From the IMG/VR virus record IMGVR_UViG_3300043410_000467, positions 1-50,298 of that record: a stretch of 50,298 bases of DNA; one strand, given 5' to 3'. Made by a program: the position numbers and the translations under genes. Below are positions 1 to 7,743 of this stretch, piece by piece; within the stretch, counting starts at the first letter, position 1; each line of letters starts with the position of its first letter. This stretch comes from a virus. The notes under the pieces were generated by a model, which made no database searches, had not been told where the DNA came from, and was given only the letters and a program-made list of their open reading frames with translations.

Positions 1-250
1 TAACCCATGCTGCAAATTCTTCTAAGTTCTTATCCCAATAACAAAAGAAGCAACTAAATCCTAGAAATACTGTATCTTTGGATATTCTTTCTTTAGCGTA
101 TTCACGCAGTTCATTCTGAGTCCAGAATGGGGCCCATTCACAGACTTCACTGTCCCAACCTTGTTCCCTCAATAATGTTGCTATTCTATAAGAACCACCG
201 GGCCTAGAATGCCATTGGGTATGGCAATTAAAAATTAAACTATGATGCAT
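1..250 (-). CDS. Partial B12-binding radical SAM-type protein (N-terminus only)
   Basis: An ATG at 248-250 on the minus strand opens a frame that stays open to the left edge, giving about 83 residues of a longer protein. The visible part has a segment reading RPGGSYRIATLLREQGWDSE, then a W...W pair and an FLGFSCFF strand. This resembles the N-terminal cobalamin-binding (Rossmann-like) domain of B12-dependent radical SAM enzymes, which typically start with a 'G-x-YRIA-x-x-LR-x-x-G-x-x-x-EV' segment. The radical SAM core and its CxxxCxxC motif would lie outside the window, so the class is inferred from the N-terminus alone. It is divergent from the oxygenase operon at 298 and has a TATAAATA element upstream at 265-272. 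A cobalamin-binding domain of another enzyme is the main alternative. Confidence 0.5.
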   Translation of the reverse strand, partial: MHHSLIFNCHTQWHSRPGGSYRIATLLREQGWDSEVCEWAPFWTQNELREYAKERISKDTVFLGFSCFFCYWDKNLEEFAAWV

Positions 251-251
251 A

Positions 252-271
252 ATAAATATCTAGATATTTAT
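252..271. repeat. Perfect 20-bp palindrome in divergent promoter region
   Basis: The sequence ATAAATATCTAGATATTTAT is its own exact reverse complement. It occupies nearly half of the 47-nt gap between the divergent genes at 250 (minus) and 298 (plus), and overlaps the minus-strand TATAAATA. It could be a dimeric regulator site or simply two back-to-back AT-rich promoter elements. Confidence 0.7.
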
Positions 272-272
272 A
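265..272 (-). promoter_or_regulatory. Putative T4-type late promoter (TATAAATA)
   Basis: This is an exact match to the T4 late promoter octamer on the minus strand. It ends 14 nt before the ATG at 250, so a transcript from it would carry only a very short leader, unlike the 5-nt spacing at 5079, 7738 and 7763. It overlaps a 20-bp palindrome. Confidence 0.5.
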
Positions 273-297
273 GAATAAACTACTCAATACAACATTT

Positions 298-858
298 ATG
301 AACCACGTAATAGAACTCGATACCAATATACTTATTGAAAGTACTAAAAGACTTTGGGCTAAGTTTATAGATACTGAGTTTGAATACCTGAAGGGTGCTG
401 CAATAATTGACCATATTACACACGAAGGTGATGAGTTGATTGATATACATAGACAAGTGCCGTGGGTCACTGGTAAGATAGGATTCATTGCTTTAGAACC
501 CGGTGGCACATGCTGGATACACAAAGACAGACACGACGGATCTTACTATCAACGCTCATTGAATATAATACTAGAAAGCGACGGGGATAATCATACCACA
601 CGATATTATGATTATCTTCCGGGTAACTGGGATGAGAGTAAAAATCTATATGACGGTCCACTAAGTGATATCAAATTAAAGTTTGAATTTACCCTTAAAA
701 AGCCTACTGTATTCTTTAATCAAGACTTCCATGATGTATATAATTATGGAACTAAGCGTAGAGTTACGGCATTATGGTTAATTGATCCTAAAATTACAGA
801 TCAGGATATATTTGATTGGTGTACAGAAAACAATATACCACATAGAGTATTATTATGA
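298..858 (+). CDS. 2OG/Fe(II) oxygenase-like protein 1
   Basis: This 186-residue protein is predicted to have the double-stranded beta-helix fold of 2-oxoglutarate/Fe(II) oxygenases. The candidate metal ligands are H75 and D77 in 'WIHKD', with the distal histidine H145 in 'DFHDVYNYG'. R154 or R155 would bind 2-oxoglutarate just after it. Such small proteins are common in marine T4-like phages and resemble aspartyl/asparaginyl beta-hydroxylases; their substrates are unknown. It is the first gene of a three-gene operon of the same kind, and its stop overlaps the next start as ATGA. I see no strong Shine-Dalgarno sequence before the ATG. The fold call rests on motif order rather than overall similarity. 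Confidence 0.6.
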   Translation: MNHVIELDTNILIESTKRLWAKFIDTEFEYLKGAAIIDHITHEGDELIDIHRQVPWVTGKIGFIALEPGGTCWIHKDRHDGSYYQRSLNIILESDGDNHTTRYYDYLPGNWDESKNLYDGPLSDIKLKFEFTLKKPTVFFNQDFHDVYNYGTKRRVTALWLIDPKITDQDIFDWCTENNIPHRVLL

Positions 859-1424
859 AATACACTGATTATCAGTATTATCATTTGATTCCCGAAGTAT
901 TACGTATAGCACAAACAGAATTAAATGAATATCTATTAACACATGAACCCACAGAGTTTGCAGACCTGACATGGTTTGAACAACAATATGGACATGAGTT
1001 ACTAGAACGTGAGGATATGAAACGTTGGTATGCTGTACCTAATCTTAGAGCGGGAACTACAACTATATGGTCTGATAAGTTGCCTAAATTAACTGATATT
1101 GCAAAGACATTGCCCGGGATAGTTAATTTCAGTTTAAATGCGATTAGTCCTCATGGCCGTGTACCCACGCATTCAGACTATACATATGATATGCGTAAGG
1201 ACTTGAGTGGTGTAGACAGAGTTTATGTGATATTATTAGCTGTAGATATACCCGGAAAGAATATAGAAGAATGTGGGTTTCATATTGGGGATGAACAACT
1301 ATATTTACAGACTAACGACATTATAGCGTTTGACGGTATTAACCCGCATGGGGGCTGGAATAACACAGACAAATGGCGCTATACAATTAATATGGATTTA
1401 AAAGCGGAATATTGGAATGTTTAA
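855..1424 (+). CDS. 2OG/Fe(II) oxygenase-like protein 2 (Asp/Asn beta-hydroxylase type)
   Basis: This 189-residue protein has the best-formed active site of the local oxygenase set. H106 and D108 lie in 'PTHSDYT', H165 in 'INPHGGWNN', and R175 in 'KWRYTINMD'. The 'F-x-G-x-x-PHGGWN' segment and the arginine ten residues later match aspartyl/asparaginyl beta-hydroxylase-like phage proteins. It would couple 2OG decarboxylation to hydroxylation of an unknown protein or metabolite, releasing succinate and CO2. The start overlaps the upstream stop by 4 nt (ATGA). The end overlaps the next start through ATGTTTAA, so translation of the three genes is probably coupled. It is distinct from its neighbours in sequence, so this is not a recent tandem duplication. 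Confidence 0.65.
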   Translation: MKYTDYQYYHLIPEVLRIAQTELNEYLLTHEPTEFADLTWFEQQYGHELLEREDMKRWYAVPNLRAGTTTIWSDKLPKLTDIAKTLPGIVNFSLNAISPHGRVPTHSDYTYDMRKDLSGVDRVYVILLAVDIPGKNIEECGFHIGDEQLYLQTNDIIAFDGINPHGGWNNTDKWRYTINMDLKAEYWNV

Positions 1425-2016
1425 GTATATAGATAAACCACAAATACCTGACTATATTGTAGATATAATAAGAGAACAATATAAAGACCATACTGATACC
1501 AAAACATTAAGTGATTTTGATAAGATGAAAATCAATGATAGTATACAGAATGAAATCGACAAAGCGTATGGGGAGAGTAGTGAAGGTTTGGGCATGCCAT
1601 TTGAATACAGTAACACATACGAAGGTTTAGCGTCATTTACTATGATTAAAGCAGATGACCGTATAACTCAGTGGGTTAGAGATAATGTTACAGATGAACT
1701 AAATGGGGTGCATGTTCAGATTATAGACGGGAAGTATGTGTTCCCACATATAGATATGCTACGCAATAGAGCGTGGAATTATACGATTGACACCGGGGAC
1801 GCAAATACTTGTTTCTATGACGTAAGGCCCGAATATAGTCATTTGAAATTAAGCCCTAGAACTTATGTACCCTATGATAGGGTAATCGAAACTCATAGAT
1901 ATAAGATTGAAAATCATCGTTGGCATGAGTTAGCTGTCGATAAAATCCATAGTGTAGAAGATATTAAAGACGTTAGATTAGCGTTATCTATTAGCTTTGT
2001 TGATTCAACTCAGTAA
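1417..2016 (+). CDS. 2OG/Fe(II) oxygenase-like protein 3
   Basis: This 199-residue protein carries H111-x-D113 in 'FPHIDML', a distal H178 in 'DKIHSVED' and R187 in 'DVRLALSIS'. This is the H-x-D...H...R order expected for 2OG/Fe(II) oxygenases. The 'IHSVxx...R-L-x-L' end closely resembles that of the protein encoded at 7097-7738 ('IHSVNN...SRLLLQIG'), so these two are likely the same subfamily. The start lies inside the upstream gene (8-nt ATGTTTAA overlap). The 3' end overlaps the convergent aminotransferase gene by 26 nt, so read-through RNAs from either side would be antisense to each other. Substrate unknown. Confidence 0.6.
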   Translation: MFKYIDKPQIPDYIVDIIREQYKDHTDTKTLSDFDKMKINDSIQNEIDKAYGESSEGLGMPFEYSNTYEGLASFTMIKADDRITQWVRDNVTDELNGVHVQIIDGKYVFPHIDMLRNRAWNYTIDTGDANTCFYDVRPEYSHLKLSPRTYVPYDRVIETHRYKIENHRWHELAVDKIHSVEDIKDVRLALSISFVDSTQ

Positions 2017-3172
2017 GACATTTAGTTACCTTAGTGATTAAATCACTAAAATACTGGTCGTTAGCATTTAATGGTAGCATAATTAATATACCATTCTTAT
2101 AGTTATTCCATACTCCTATATGCAACCCATGCTTATAGAATAATTGTTCTTTCTCCCATAAATCATTTATGGGCTTGTTTAATAGTATGTTATAGCATAC
2201 CCCAAAATGTCTGTACCCTGTGATTAATTGTTGACTATATAATTGATTACATACGTTATTCATTTTATCAATAATAACCGTATAATTATCAAATATCTTT
2301 TCACGTTCTAGTATATCAAAGTATTCTAATGCGCTGATAATACCACTCATAGGAAAGCTATATGCAAACCCATGTAATAATACTTTAGGGCGCACAATAT
2401 CTGCTACCTTTTGATTGAATAATGTAGCACTTAGTGGAAAATATCCCCCAGTAATTCCTTTCCCTATACAGAATATATCGGGTTTAATAGGTAGTACTTG
2501 CCATCCAAAATGTGTACCTGTCTTTCCGTTACAGAATGCAATATCGTCTATAATCAATAACGCGCCTGTTTCGTCACAACGCTTTCTTAATTCATTATAG
2601 AATCTTCCGGGTAATAGTTCGATACCGTTCTGCCAACTGCATGTTTCAATGATTACGGCTAGTGTGTCGTTGTCTATCTTATCTAACTCAGTATAGGATA
2701 TAGTGACACAATCACTATGTTTACCAAACGTGTCAGTCAGATATGTGCTACCGCTTACACTAGCACTCATATATGTAGAACCGTGGTAACTATTTTCAAA
2801 CCCTATAATCTTGTTTCTATTAGAATATAGTTTGGCTATCTTTATCGCACCCTCAATACTGTCACTACCACTCATACTGAATATACTATGATACCCATTA
2901 CTTACTTCATATAGTTTTTCACTTAGTAAATCAACATAACGATTGGATGTAGCAAAATCGCTTTGACAAAATGGATTTTGCTTTAGTTTCTCACATACAC
3001 TATCAATAATATCAGTACGTCTAAACCCTAGTGGGAAGCACCCTGAACTACCCAATCCCAAGTCTAGTATATTAGTGTACCCATCCATAAAGCCGTAATC
3101 TGTTACGATTGTGCTTGTTTTAATATTAGGTGCAGGATTGTTTCTACTAAATGGGAATAAATGCTTATTCAT
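1991..3172 (-). CDS. Class III PLP-dependent aminotransferase-like protein
   Basis: This fold-type I pyridoxal-phosphate enzyme is related to class III aminotransferases (glutamate-1-semialdehyde or DAPA aminotransferase type). Visible landmarks in order are 'SMSGSDSIEGAIKIAK' (phosphate-binding), 'SYHGST', 'LLIIDDIAF' with the Asp that contacts the PLP nitrogen, 'IGKGITGG' with the Schiff-base lysine, and 'HGFAYSFPM'. All key residues are present, so it is probably active. I chose the ATG at 3172 (393 aa), which overlaps the radical SAM stop as ATGAATAA. The longer frame starts at 3223 and would add 17 residues and a 59-nt overlap. The enzyme follows a radical SAM protein in one operon, suggesting they act on a common substrate. 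The substrate cannot be told from sequence. Confidence 0.8.
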   Translation of the reverse strand: MNKHLFPFSRNNPAPNIKTSTIVTDYGFMDGYTNILDLGLGSSGCFPLGFRRTDIIDSVCEKLKQNPFCQSDFATSNRYVDLLSEKLYEVSNGYHSIFSMSGSDSIEGAIKIAKLYSNRNKIIGFENSYHGSTYMSASVSGSTYLTDTFGKHSDCVTISYTELDKIDNDTLAVIIETCSWQNGIELLPGRFYNELRKRCDETGALLIIDDIAFCNGKTGTHFGWQVLPIKPDIFCIGKGITGGYFPLSATLFNQKVADIVRPKVLLHGFAYSFPMSGIISALEYFDILEREKIFDNYTVIIDKMNNVCNQLYSQQLITGYRHFGVCYNILLNKPINDLWEKEQLFYKHGLHIGVWNNYKNGILIMLPLNANDQYFSDLITKVTKCLTELNQQS

Positions 3173-4472
3173 AACGTTTGATATATGGGAATAATCGTTT
3201 ATAATCAGTACCGCGCAATTCATCGTACATATCTAACACACGGGTACGCTCCTTACATACTTCAATAAAGTCAGGGGTATTTGCGTTCATATAGCCAGGA
3301 ACACTAGTTACACTTTCAGTAAACTCAGGGTTATCCCAGAATATCTTATAATCTCCATAATCTCTCATAAAATTATTAATACGCTCAGTAACCTCTTGTT
3401 TCTGCTCGGGTTCTAAGTATCTGAGGCTAAAGTAATTAGGATAATAGATTAATCCAAAGTTAATAACAAAACGCTTATTAGTACGATTACTAATGTTTTC
3501 CCAATGATGAAATATACTTTCAAAATCGAATATATTAAATATACCCCAGGTTGTGCTTAGTTTCTTTTCAATGTGTTCATATTCCCATAGTTTCTCAAAG
3601 TTTTCAGTGAATACATTATAATCTGCTGGGTATCGTATAAAGTTAAACTTCTCTGGGTCAATGTGGTCGTAACTAATACATAGCATAGGATATTTGAACT
3701 GATCCAATAATCCTATTGTTTTAGGATTGATAACGCTTAGATTAGTAATAATCTGTAGCATCATATTCTCTGCATAACCCTTCTCTACGCACTGTTCCAA
3801 TATACGTTGTGTGGTCTTGTTAACTAATGGTTCACCCCCGACTAAACTCATATGAATAGCTTGTTTTAAGCTAGGGTCTAAATTATTAACTACACGCTCT
3901 ACGTCTAAATTACGTGGATTAAAGCTGTCTAAATCTAGCTTTAATTCAATTACACGTTCATCAAACATTTTTAATAGTCCGGGTAATTGTTTACCCTCAC
4001 TAATCATTTGGTCCTGTTCTTCTTTATGTAATGAACTAGAGCCTGGGTAGCACATGATACACTTTAAATTACATTGCGTACCCACTTTCAAGTCTAAATC
4101 CATGGGCGGGGTACTTAGTGCTCCGTCGTTATTTAATGCGTCATTAATGAATATATCATAGTCCGGAAACATGTCGTGCTTTTCGTCATTAGTCTTTTGA
4201 CGCTTACTATATGCTCCTGAAGCCTCGTAATCCCAGCAGTATTCACAGCTAGGGTTCTTGACACCATTTAATAAGTCTTTACGCAATGTTTTATAGAAGT
4301 CGCTGTTCCATACTTCATCTACACTATCCACACGCATATTATAGCTAGAACCGTCGGGCTTTGTTATAATCTTTTCCTCGCTACAACAGCATACACGATA
4401 GTTTCCATCGTTTGTAGAACTAATGTGTGTGAAGGGTAATAAACAGAATGTGGGGTATTTCTTTTTATCCAT
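3165..4472 (-). CDS. Radical SAM protein with SPASM/twitch-like cysteine clusters
   Basis: This 435-residue radical SAM enzyme has the [4Fe-4S] motif C134-NLK-C138-IM-C141. An N-terminal cysteine-rich part (C10, C28-C30, C76, C79) looks like an auxiliary cluster domain placed before, rather than after, the SAM core. This layout matches the 'twitch domain' radical SAM proteins of large marine phages. The 'SLVGGEPLVN' segment is the usual GGE motif that binds the SAM amino group. The enzyme would cleave SAM to start radical chemistry on a peptide or small molecule. It is translationally coupled on both sides: ATGGATAA with the upstream kinase-like gene and ATGAATAA with the downstream aminotransferase. 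No precursor peptide gene is evident. Confidence 0.85.
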   Translation of the reverse strand: MDKKKYPTFCLLPFTHISSTNDGNYRVCCCSEEKIITKPDGSSYNMRVDSVDEVWNSDFYKTLRKDLLNGVKNPSCEYCWDYEASGAYSKRQKTNDEKHDMFPDYDIFINDALNNDGALSTPPMDLDLKVGTQCNLKCIMCYPGSSSLHKEEQDQMISEGKQLPGLLKMFDERVIELKLDLDSFNPRNLDVERVVNNLDPSLKQAIHMSLVGGEPLVNKTTQRILEQCVEKGYAENMMLQIITNLSVINPKTIGLLDQFKYPMLCISYDHIDPEKFNFIRYPADYNVFTENFEKLWEYEHIEKKLSTTWGIFNIFDFESIFHHWENISNRTNKRFVINFGLIYYPNYFSLRYLEPEQKQEVTERINNFMRDYGDYKIFWDNPEFTESVTSVPGYMNANTPDFIEVCKERTRVLDMYDELRGTDYKRLFPYIKRYE

Positions 4473-5052
4473 ATACTTTATTATAAATCTCGGGTAGTAT
4501 GTTTCCAGGCCAATGAATATAATTGTTAAATGCGTATTTTACTAGCATAGACATGTCTAATTTACCGTCAACAGATAATTCCTCAACTAATCGTAGTCTA
4601 TCTTCATTCAATATAGGCTTGTAGAAATCTATACTTATTGGTTGCTCTATATAACTACTGCATGAATAAAATGTGTACGCATGGATTTTGTCTTTATCGT
4701 CTACATAAAAGTACTTTGGATAGAAGCTAGGCTTATAGATTTGTTCCTTGTGTAAGTCTCTAACTATCTGTTCTAACTGTTCTTTATAGTCATTGGGCAA
4801 ACGTGATTCGCATGTATTATTGTACCATTTAAATATGATTTGTCTAGTCTTATAGTCTATAGATAATAATTCGGGCGCCCATGAATATTTTGTCAGTTTA
4901 GCACAATAGTGTGCTTCCCGATTAAAACTTGATTGTACTAATTGATTTGGGTAACGATTATTGTCTGGATTGAAATCCATGCAAAACTCTGTCTGTGAAT
5001 CATTGACAAGTGAGCGATATATACCCTTGGTATTTTCAACTTCTTTGAACAT
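4465..5052 (-). CDS. Kinase-fold-like protein A, probably catalytically degenerate
   Basis: This 195-residue protein is a paralogue of the one at 6417-7100. Both share an 'RE...APEl-x-IDY-x-x-R-x-I' segment, then 'Q-x-x-x-I-x-x-x-H' and a beta-hairpin block ('IYKPSFYPKYFYVD' here; 'IHKYSMHPSSYFIV' there). The order resembles the C-lobe of protein-kinase-like or aminoglycoside-phosphotransferase-like folds, where H-x-D...N and a later D are catalytic. Those acidic residues are not in place here, so a pseudokinase or binding role is more likely than phosphotransfer. This is a fold guess from pattern alone. It begins the operon with the radical SAM and aminotransferase genes, after a weak GCTAAATA late-promoter-like element just before the ATG. 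Confidence 0.45.
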   Translation of the reverse strand: MFKEVENTKGIYRSLVNDSQTEFCMDFNPDNNRYPNQLVQSSFNREAHYCAKLTKYSWAPELLSIDYKTRQIIFKWYNNTCESRLPNDYKEQLEQIVRDLHKEQIYKPSFYPKYFYVDDKDKIHAYTFYSCSSYIEQPISIDFYKPILNEDRLRLVEELSVDGKLDMSMLVKYAFNNYIHWPGNILPEIYNKVYG

Positions 5053-5065
5053 GACATATTTAGCC

Positions 5066-5073
5066 TATAAATA
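5066..5073 (+). promoter_or_regulatory. T4-type late promoter TATAAATA, 5 nt from ATG
   Basis: An exact TATAAATA octamer ends 5 nt before the ATG at 5079. In T4 the late octamer spans about -13 to -6, which places transcription start on the A of the ATG. No Shine-Dalgarno sequence fits between them, so the mRNA is predicted to be leaderless. Confidence 0.75.
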
Positions 5074-5078
5074 AAAAT

Positions 5079-5624
5079 ATGAAATTAATCGGCAACACTG
5101 AGAATAAAATAGATTGGGATAGTATTATCGAATCCTGTAAAACGGATAGCAAACATGTACTAAGATTCAATGAAGAATGTTTCCCCAAGACTGAAGCCTT
5201 TGAAAATATGGGTAGACTGTGGAAAGAGCGTGGATATGTTTATAATGACCCAACAATTGAATGGTTTAACTATTTCCCCGGTGAGCATTTCAGTCAAAGT
5301 GTCGTAGATACGTTTGAATCTATTGTTGATACTAAACCCTGGATGGTTTGGATTAGTAAAATAAAGCCCGGACGAATGGCTCCGTGGCATATTGATATAC
5401 ACAGCAAAATAGACTTGTTATTAGAGAAGGGTGTTCCTGTTAGATATACCTGCTATATTGAAGATTATAGTATGGGGCATGTAAGTATTGTAGGGGACAC
5501 TTGTGTATATCAGGCCCCTAAGGGAAGCATATATCAATGGGATTTATATGATGAATGGCACTGCGGGATGAACGGTGGATTCACGGACAAATATATGTTT
5601 AATTATTGGGGATATAAAGATTAG
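5079..5624 (+). CDS. 2OG/Fe(II) oxygenase-like protein 4
   Basis: This 181-residue protein contains H104-x-D106 in 'PWHIDIH', H161 in 'DEWHCGMNGG' and 'DKYMFNYWG' after it. The order is that of 2OG/Fe(II) oxygenases of the aspartyl/asparaginyl hydroxylase type. The position usually held by the 2OG-binding arginine appears to be lysine (K171), a conservative but notable change. A single-gene transcription unit is likely: TATAAATA lies 5 nt before the ATG, and the gene ends against a convergent gene, with the two stop codons overlapping (TAG at 5622-5624 and TAA on the other strand at 5621-5623). Substrate unknown. Confidence 0.6.
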   Translation: MKLIGNTENKIDWDSIIESCKTDSKHVLRFNEECFPKTEAFENMGRLWKERGYVYNDPTIEWFNYFPGEHFSQSVVDTFESIVDTKPWMVWISKIKPGRMAPWHIDIHSKIDLLLEKGVPVRYTCYIEDYSMGHVSIVGDTCVYQAPKGSIYQWDLYDEWHCGMNGGFTDKYMFNYWGYKD

Positions 5625-6424
5625 TATGTGTCTAAATGACTAATACCTAATTTGTTTCTAAATTCTTCTGTAAACTTCCCGTCAATTCTTAATCCGTATG
5701 TCTGAGCCATGACTCTGTTACCACCGTGCCAGTCAACGTCATTCCACCAGGCTGCTCTACAGTTAATACCATACTTCATTTTCTTTTCAGGATCCCATAG
5801 ATAGAATTGATTACGTGTATCGGGGCGAATATGTATAAACTCGTTACGATGTGGCATTACTACGTTAACCCCATTCTTTCTATCTAAATCTCTATGTTCA
5901 AAGGGTATTCCGTCGTGCTCTAAATGAAAGAATATAACACGACCAATATGCTCAAATAGTGTACCCTTTAATTGTAATACCCATTCAACTACACTAGGGA
6001 AATACTTACTTTCTGGGGTCATTTGACGTTCGCCCGGTCTATCGTTCCAATCACCTTCTTCCCATAGATAATAATAGATATATGGGTCATAGGCATTTAA
6101 TGCCATTTTTAAATATCGTGTGAATATATTGCGTTGTTGGAAGTTCTTAAAGTCTGTGGGCAATAGTTTTAATCCAGCTATTTTAATAGGATCATCATTA
6201 CTTAACTGTTGAAACTCTTCCCATGCTTGATATATTGGCTTCCAGTTATGTATATAACTCATGTCCTCGAACGTAAAGCCCGGGGCCATCCATGTACCTT
6301 CTTTAGCATATTCACGTGCTAATGCAAAGCCCGACATAATCTCGGGCTGTAGCGTGTCAAATGTGTCCATATCTAAGTATGGCGTCATGTCAAAATAGGG
6401 TTGATTATTAATACCTTTAATCAT
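5621..6424 (-). CDS. 2OG/Fe(II) oxygenase-like protein 5 (long form)
   Basis: At 267 residues this is the longest of the oxygenase-like proteins. An N-terminal helical part of about 150 residues (rich in Y and W, with 'YIYYYLWEEGDW') precedes the jelly-roll. The jelly-roll shows H177-R-D179 in 'PFEHRDLD', H233 in 'DVDWHGGN' and R246 in 'YGLRIDG'. 'WHGGN' followed by 'LRIDG' is a typical ending for this phage family. The start overlaps the upstream kinase-like gene through ATGATTAA, so the two are probably translated together. The stop overlaps that of the convergent oxygenase gene. Pairing with a kinase-like gene mirrors the kinase-like/radical SAM pair at 3165-5052. Confidence 0.6.
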   Translation of the reverse strand: MIKGINNQPYFDMTPYLDMDTFDTLQPEIMSGFALAREYAKEGTWMAPGFTFEDMSYIHNWKPIYQAWEEFQQLSNDDPIKIAGLKLLPTDFKNFQQRNIFTRYLKMALNAYDPYIYYYLWEEGDWNDRPGERQMTPESKYFPSVVEWVLQLKGTLFEHIGRVIFFHLEHDGIPFEHRDLDRKNGVNVVMPHRNEFIHIRPDTRNQFYLWDPEKKMKYGINCRAAWWNDVDWHGGNRVMAQTYGLRIDGKFTEEFRNKLGISHLDTY

Positions 6425-7100
6425 TTAATATCTTCTCAATAAAATCTTGTGGGTAGTTTGTTCTAAAACTCTCCCAACATAACTTGTCAAATAGTTCCCA
6501 AGGTTGCGGTTCAGTCCAGCTTATTCCTAGTGATTCTAAGTATTTACGCATCTCTACTCTACGATTTTCATGTATATGACTCTCAACTTCTCGAATAGTG
6601 ATATTTGTTTCGTATTTACCATATGTGAAGAAATAGTTAATACTCTTTAATTTATTGTTAACTATGAAATAACTTGAAGGATGCATGCTATATTTGTGAA
6701 TGCCCAATACTTTATGTACATTAATAATATCTGTCATTTGCTTACGCCAATTGGGTAATACTGTATCATAGTTATTCAAATCGCAATTAGCTTGTTGCCA
6801 GAAGTCTACTCCGTCAATTTCTAAGTATATCTTGCGTTCGTTATAGTCTATATCTAGTATATTAGGTATATGTGTGGGTGCTGTACTATGCATCAATTTT
6901 AGAAACTTTACCTCACGTTCCCATTTCTCATCCATTTTACCAGGGTCGATAACTTCATTGTGACCCTTGTGATAATCAGTATCGTTATAATACCATTGCA
7001 CAAAAGTTTTTTTATCTTCTGATATCAAACTGGTATAGATTAGATTATTACGACATTTACCTATGTTAGGTACGTCATTATAGTAGTATTCATACTTCAT
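6417..7100 (-). CDS. Kinase-fold-like protein B, probably catalytically degenerate
   Basis: This 227-residue protein is a paralogue of the protein at 4465-5052, with the same order of blocks: 'WEREVKFLKLM', 'IPNILDIDYNERKIYLE', 'WRKQMTDIINVHKVLGIHKYS', and 'YFIVNNKLKSINYFFTYG'. In kinase-like folds the H-x-D catalytic loop and the metal-binding DFG-type aspartate would fall in the last two blocks; here I see H-K-Y and N-Y-F instead. That suggests loss of phosphotransfer activity or a different activity. Start and stop are both coupled to neighbours: ATGA with the oxygenase gene upstream and ATGATTAA with the oxygenase gene downstream. Function is unknown; the kinase-like assignment is tentative. 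Confidence 0.45.
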   Translation of the reverse strand: MKYEYYYNDVPNIGKCRNNLIYTSLISEDKKTFVQWYYNDTDYHKGHNEVIDPGKMDEKWEREVKFLKLMHSTAPTHIPNILDIDYNERKIYLEIDGVDFWQQANCDLNNYDTVLPNWRKQMTDIINVHKVLGIHKYSMHPSSYFIVNNKLKSINYFFTYGKYETNITIREVESHIHENRRVEMRKYLESLGISWTEPQPWELFDKLCWESFRTNYPQDFIEKILND

Positions 7101-7738
7101 TTTTTATTGACGCCAATTTGCAATAAAAGTCTACTACCTGTTAAATTGTTTACGCTATGAATTCTTTTACCAACTAACATTCCCCATGTATGCTCTTTTA
7201 ATAGAGATTCGCCGGCTAGTTCAATTTTAGTATAATCATAAGGTGCAGCAACTATTAGCATCTTACCAATATGTTCTTCTTTAATATCATAAATCTTAGT
7301 AATAACATTGTCTCCACCGGCTTCAACAACAAAGTTAAAGACATAATCCACTGGATCTATATGCGGTAATAATATTGTTCCATCCGACAGTTTACATAGA
7401 TTGGGTTCTATAAACGTATACCCATCTCCCATCGTTTCGGTTAAGAATGGAATAGCATTTTCTTCTACCCACTTGATAACATCTTTGGGTGCAGTTAACA
7501 ATGAAAACTTTACCGGAGTTTCAGGGGTTGACCAAATATACTCATAAGCATCCTCTGGAGAGGGGAAATTAAATCCATCATTGGGCCATTCACCTGGTAC
7601 ATCATAACCAATCGTATCACAAAAATCTTTTTTATTATCTACGAATACATTGTAGAAAGGTGGTTCTTTAGATGCTTGAATACACGATGCTATTAATTCA
7701 TCTGGTAGTATGGGTAAATTAATCAATTGATAGCTCAT
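7097..7738 (-). CDS. 2OG/Fe(II) oxygenase-like protein 6
   Basis: This 213-residue protein has H126-x-D128 in 'LPHIDPV', H194 in 'RIHSVNN' and R203 in 'SRLLLQIG', the full set expected for a 2OG/Fe(II) oxygenase. I place the start at the ATG at 7738 rather than 7780. An exact TATAAATA (7744-7751, minus strand) lies 5 nt before it, and the 14 extra residues of the longer frame would be encoded within and beyond that promoter. The ending resembles the protein at 1417-2016, so the two are likely the closest relatives in the set. It heads an operon of oxygenase 6, kinase-like B and oxygenase 5. Substrate unknown. Confidence 0.6.
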   Translation of the reverse strand: MSYQLINLPILPDELIASCIQASKEPPFYNVFVDNKKDFCDTIGYDVPGEWPNDGFNFPSPEDAYEYIWSTPETPVKFSLLTAPKDVIKWVEENAIPFLTETMGDGYTFIEPNLCKLSDGTILLPHIDPVDYVFNFVVEAGGDNVITKIYDIKEEHIGKMLIVAAPYDYTKIELAGESLLKEHTWGMLVGKRIHSVNNLTGSRLLLQIGVNKK

Positions 7739-7743
7739 TAAAA

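Noticed and set aside
2031-2049. Inverted repeat TTAGTGATTAAATCACTAA just after the stop of the oxygenase gene at 1417-2016
   Set aside because: It has no U-tract in either direction and lies in the coding C-terminus of the aminotransferase. It is too weak to call a terminator.
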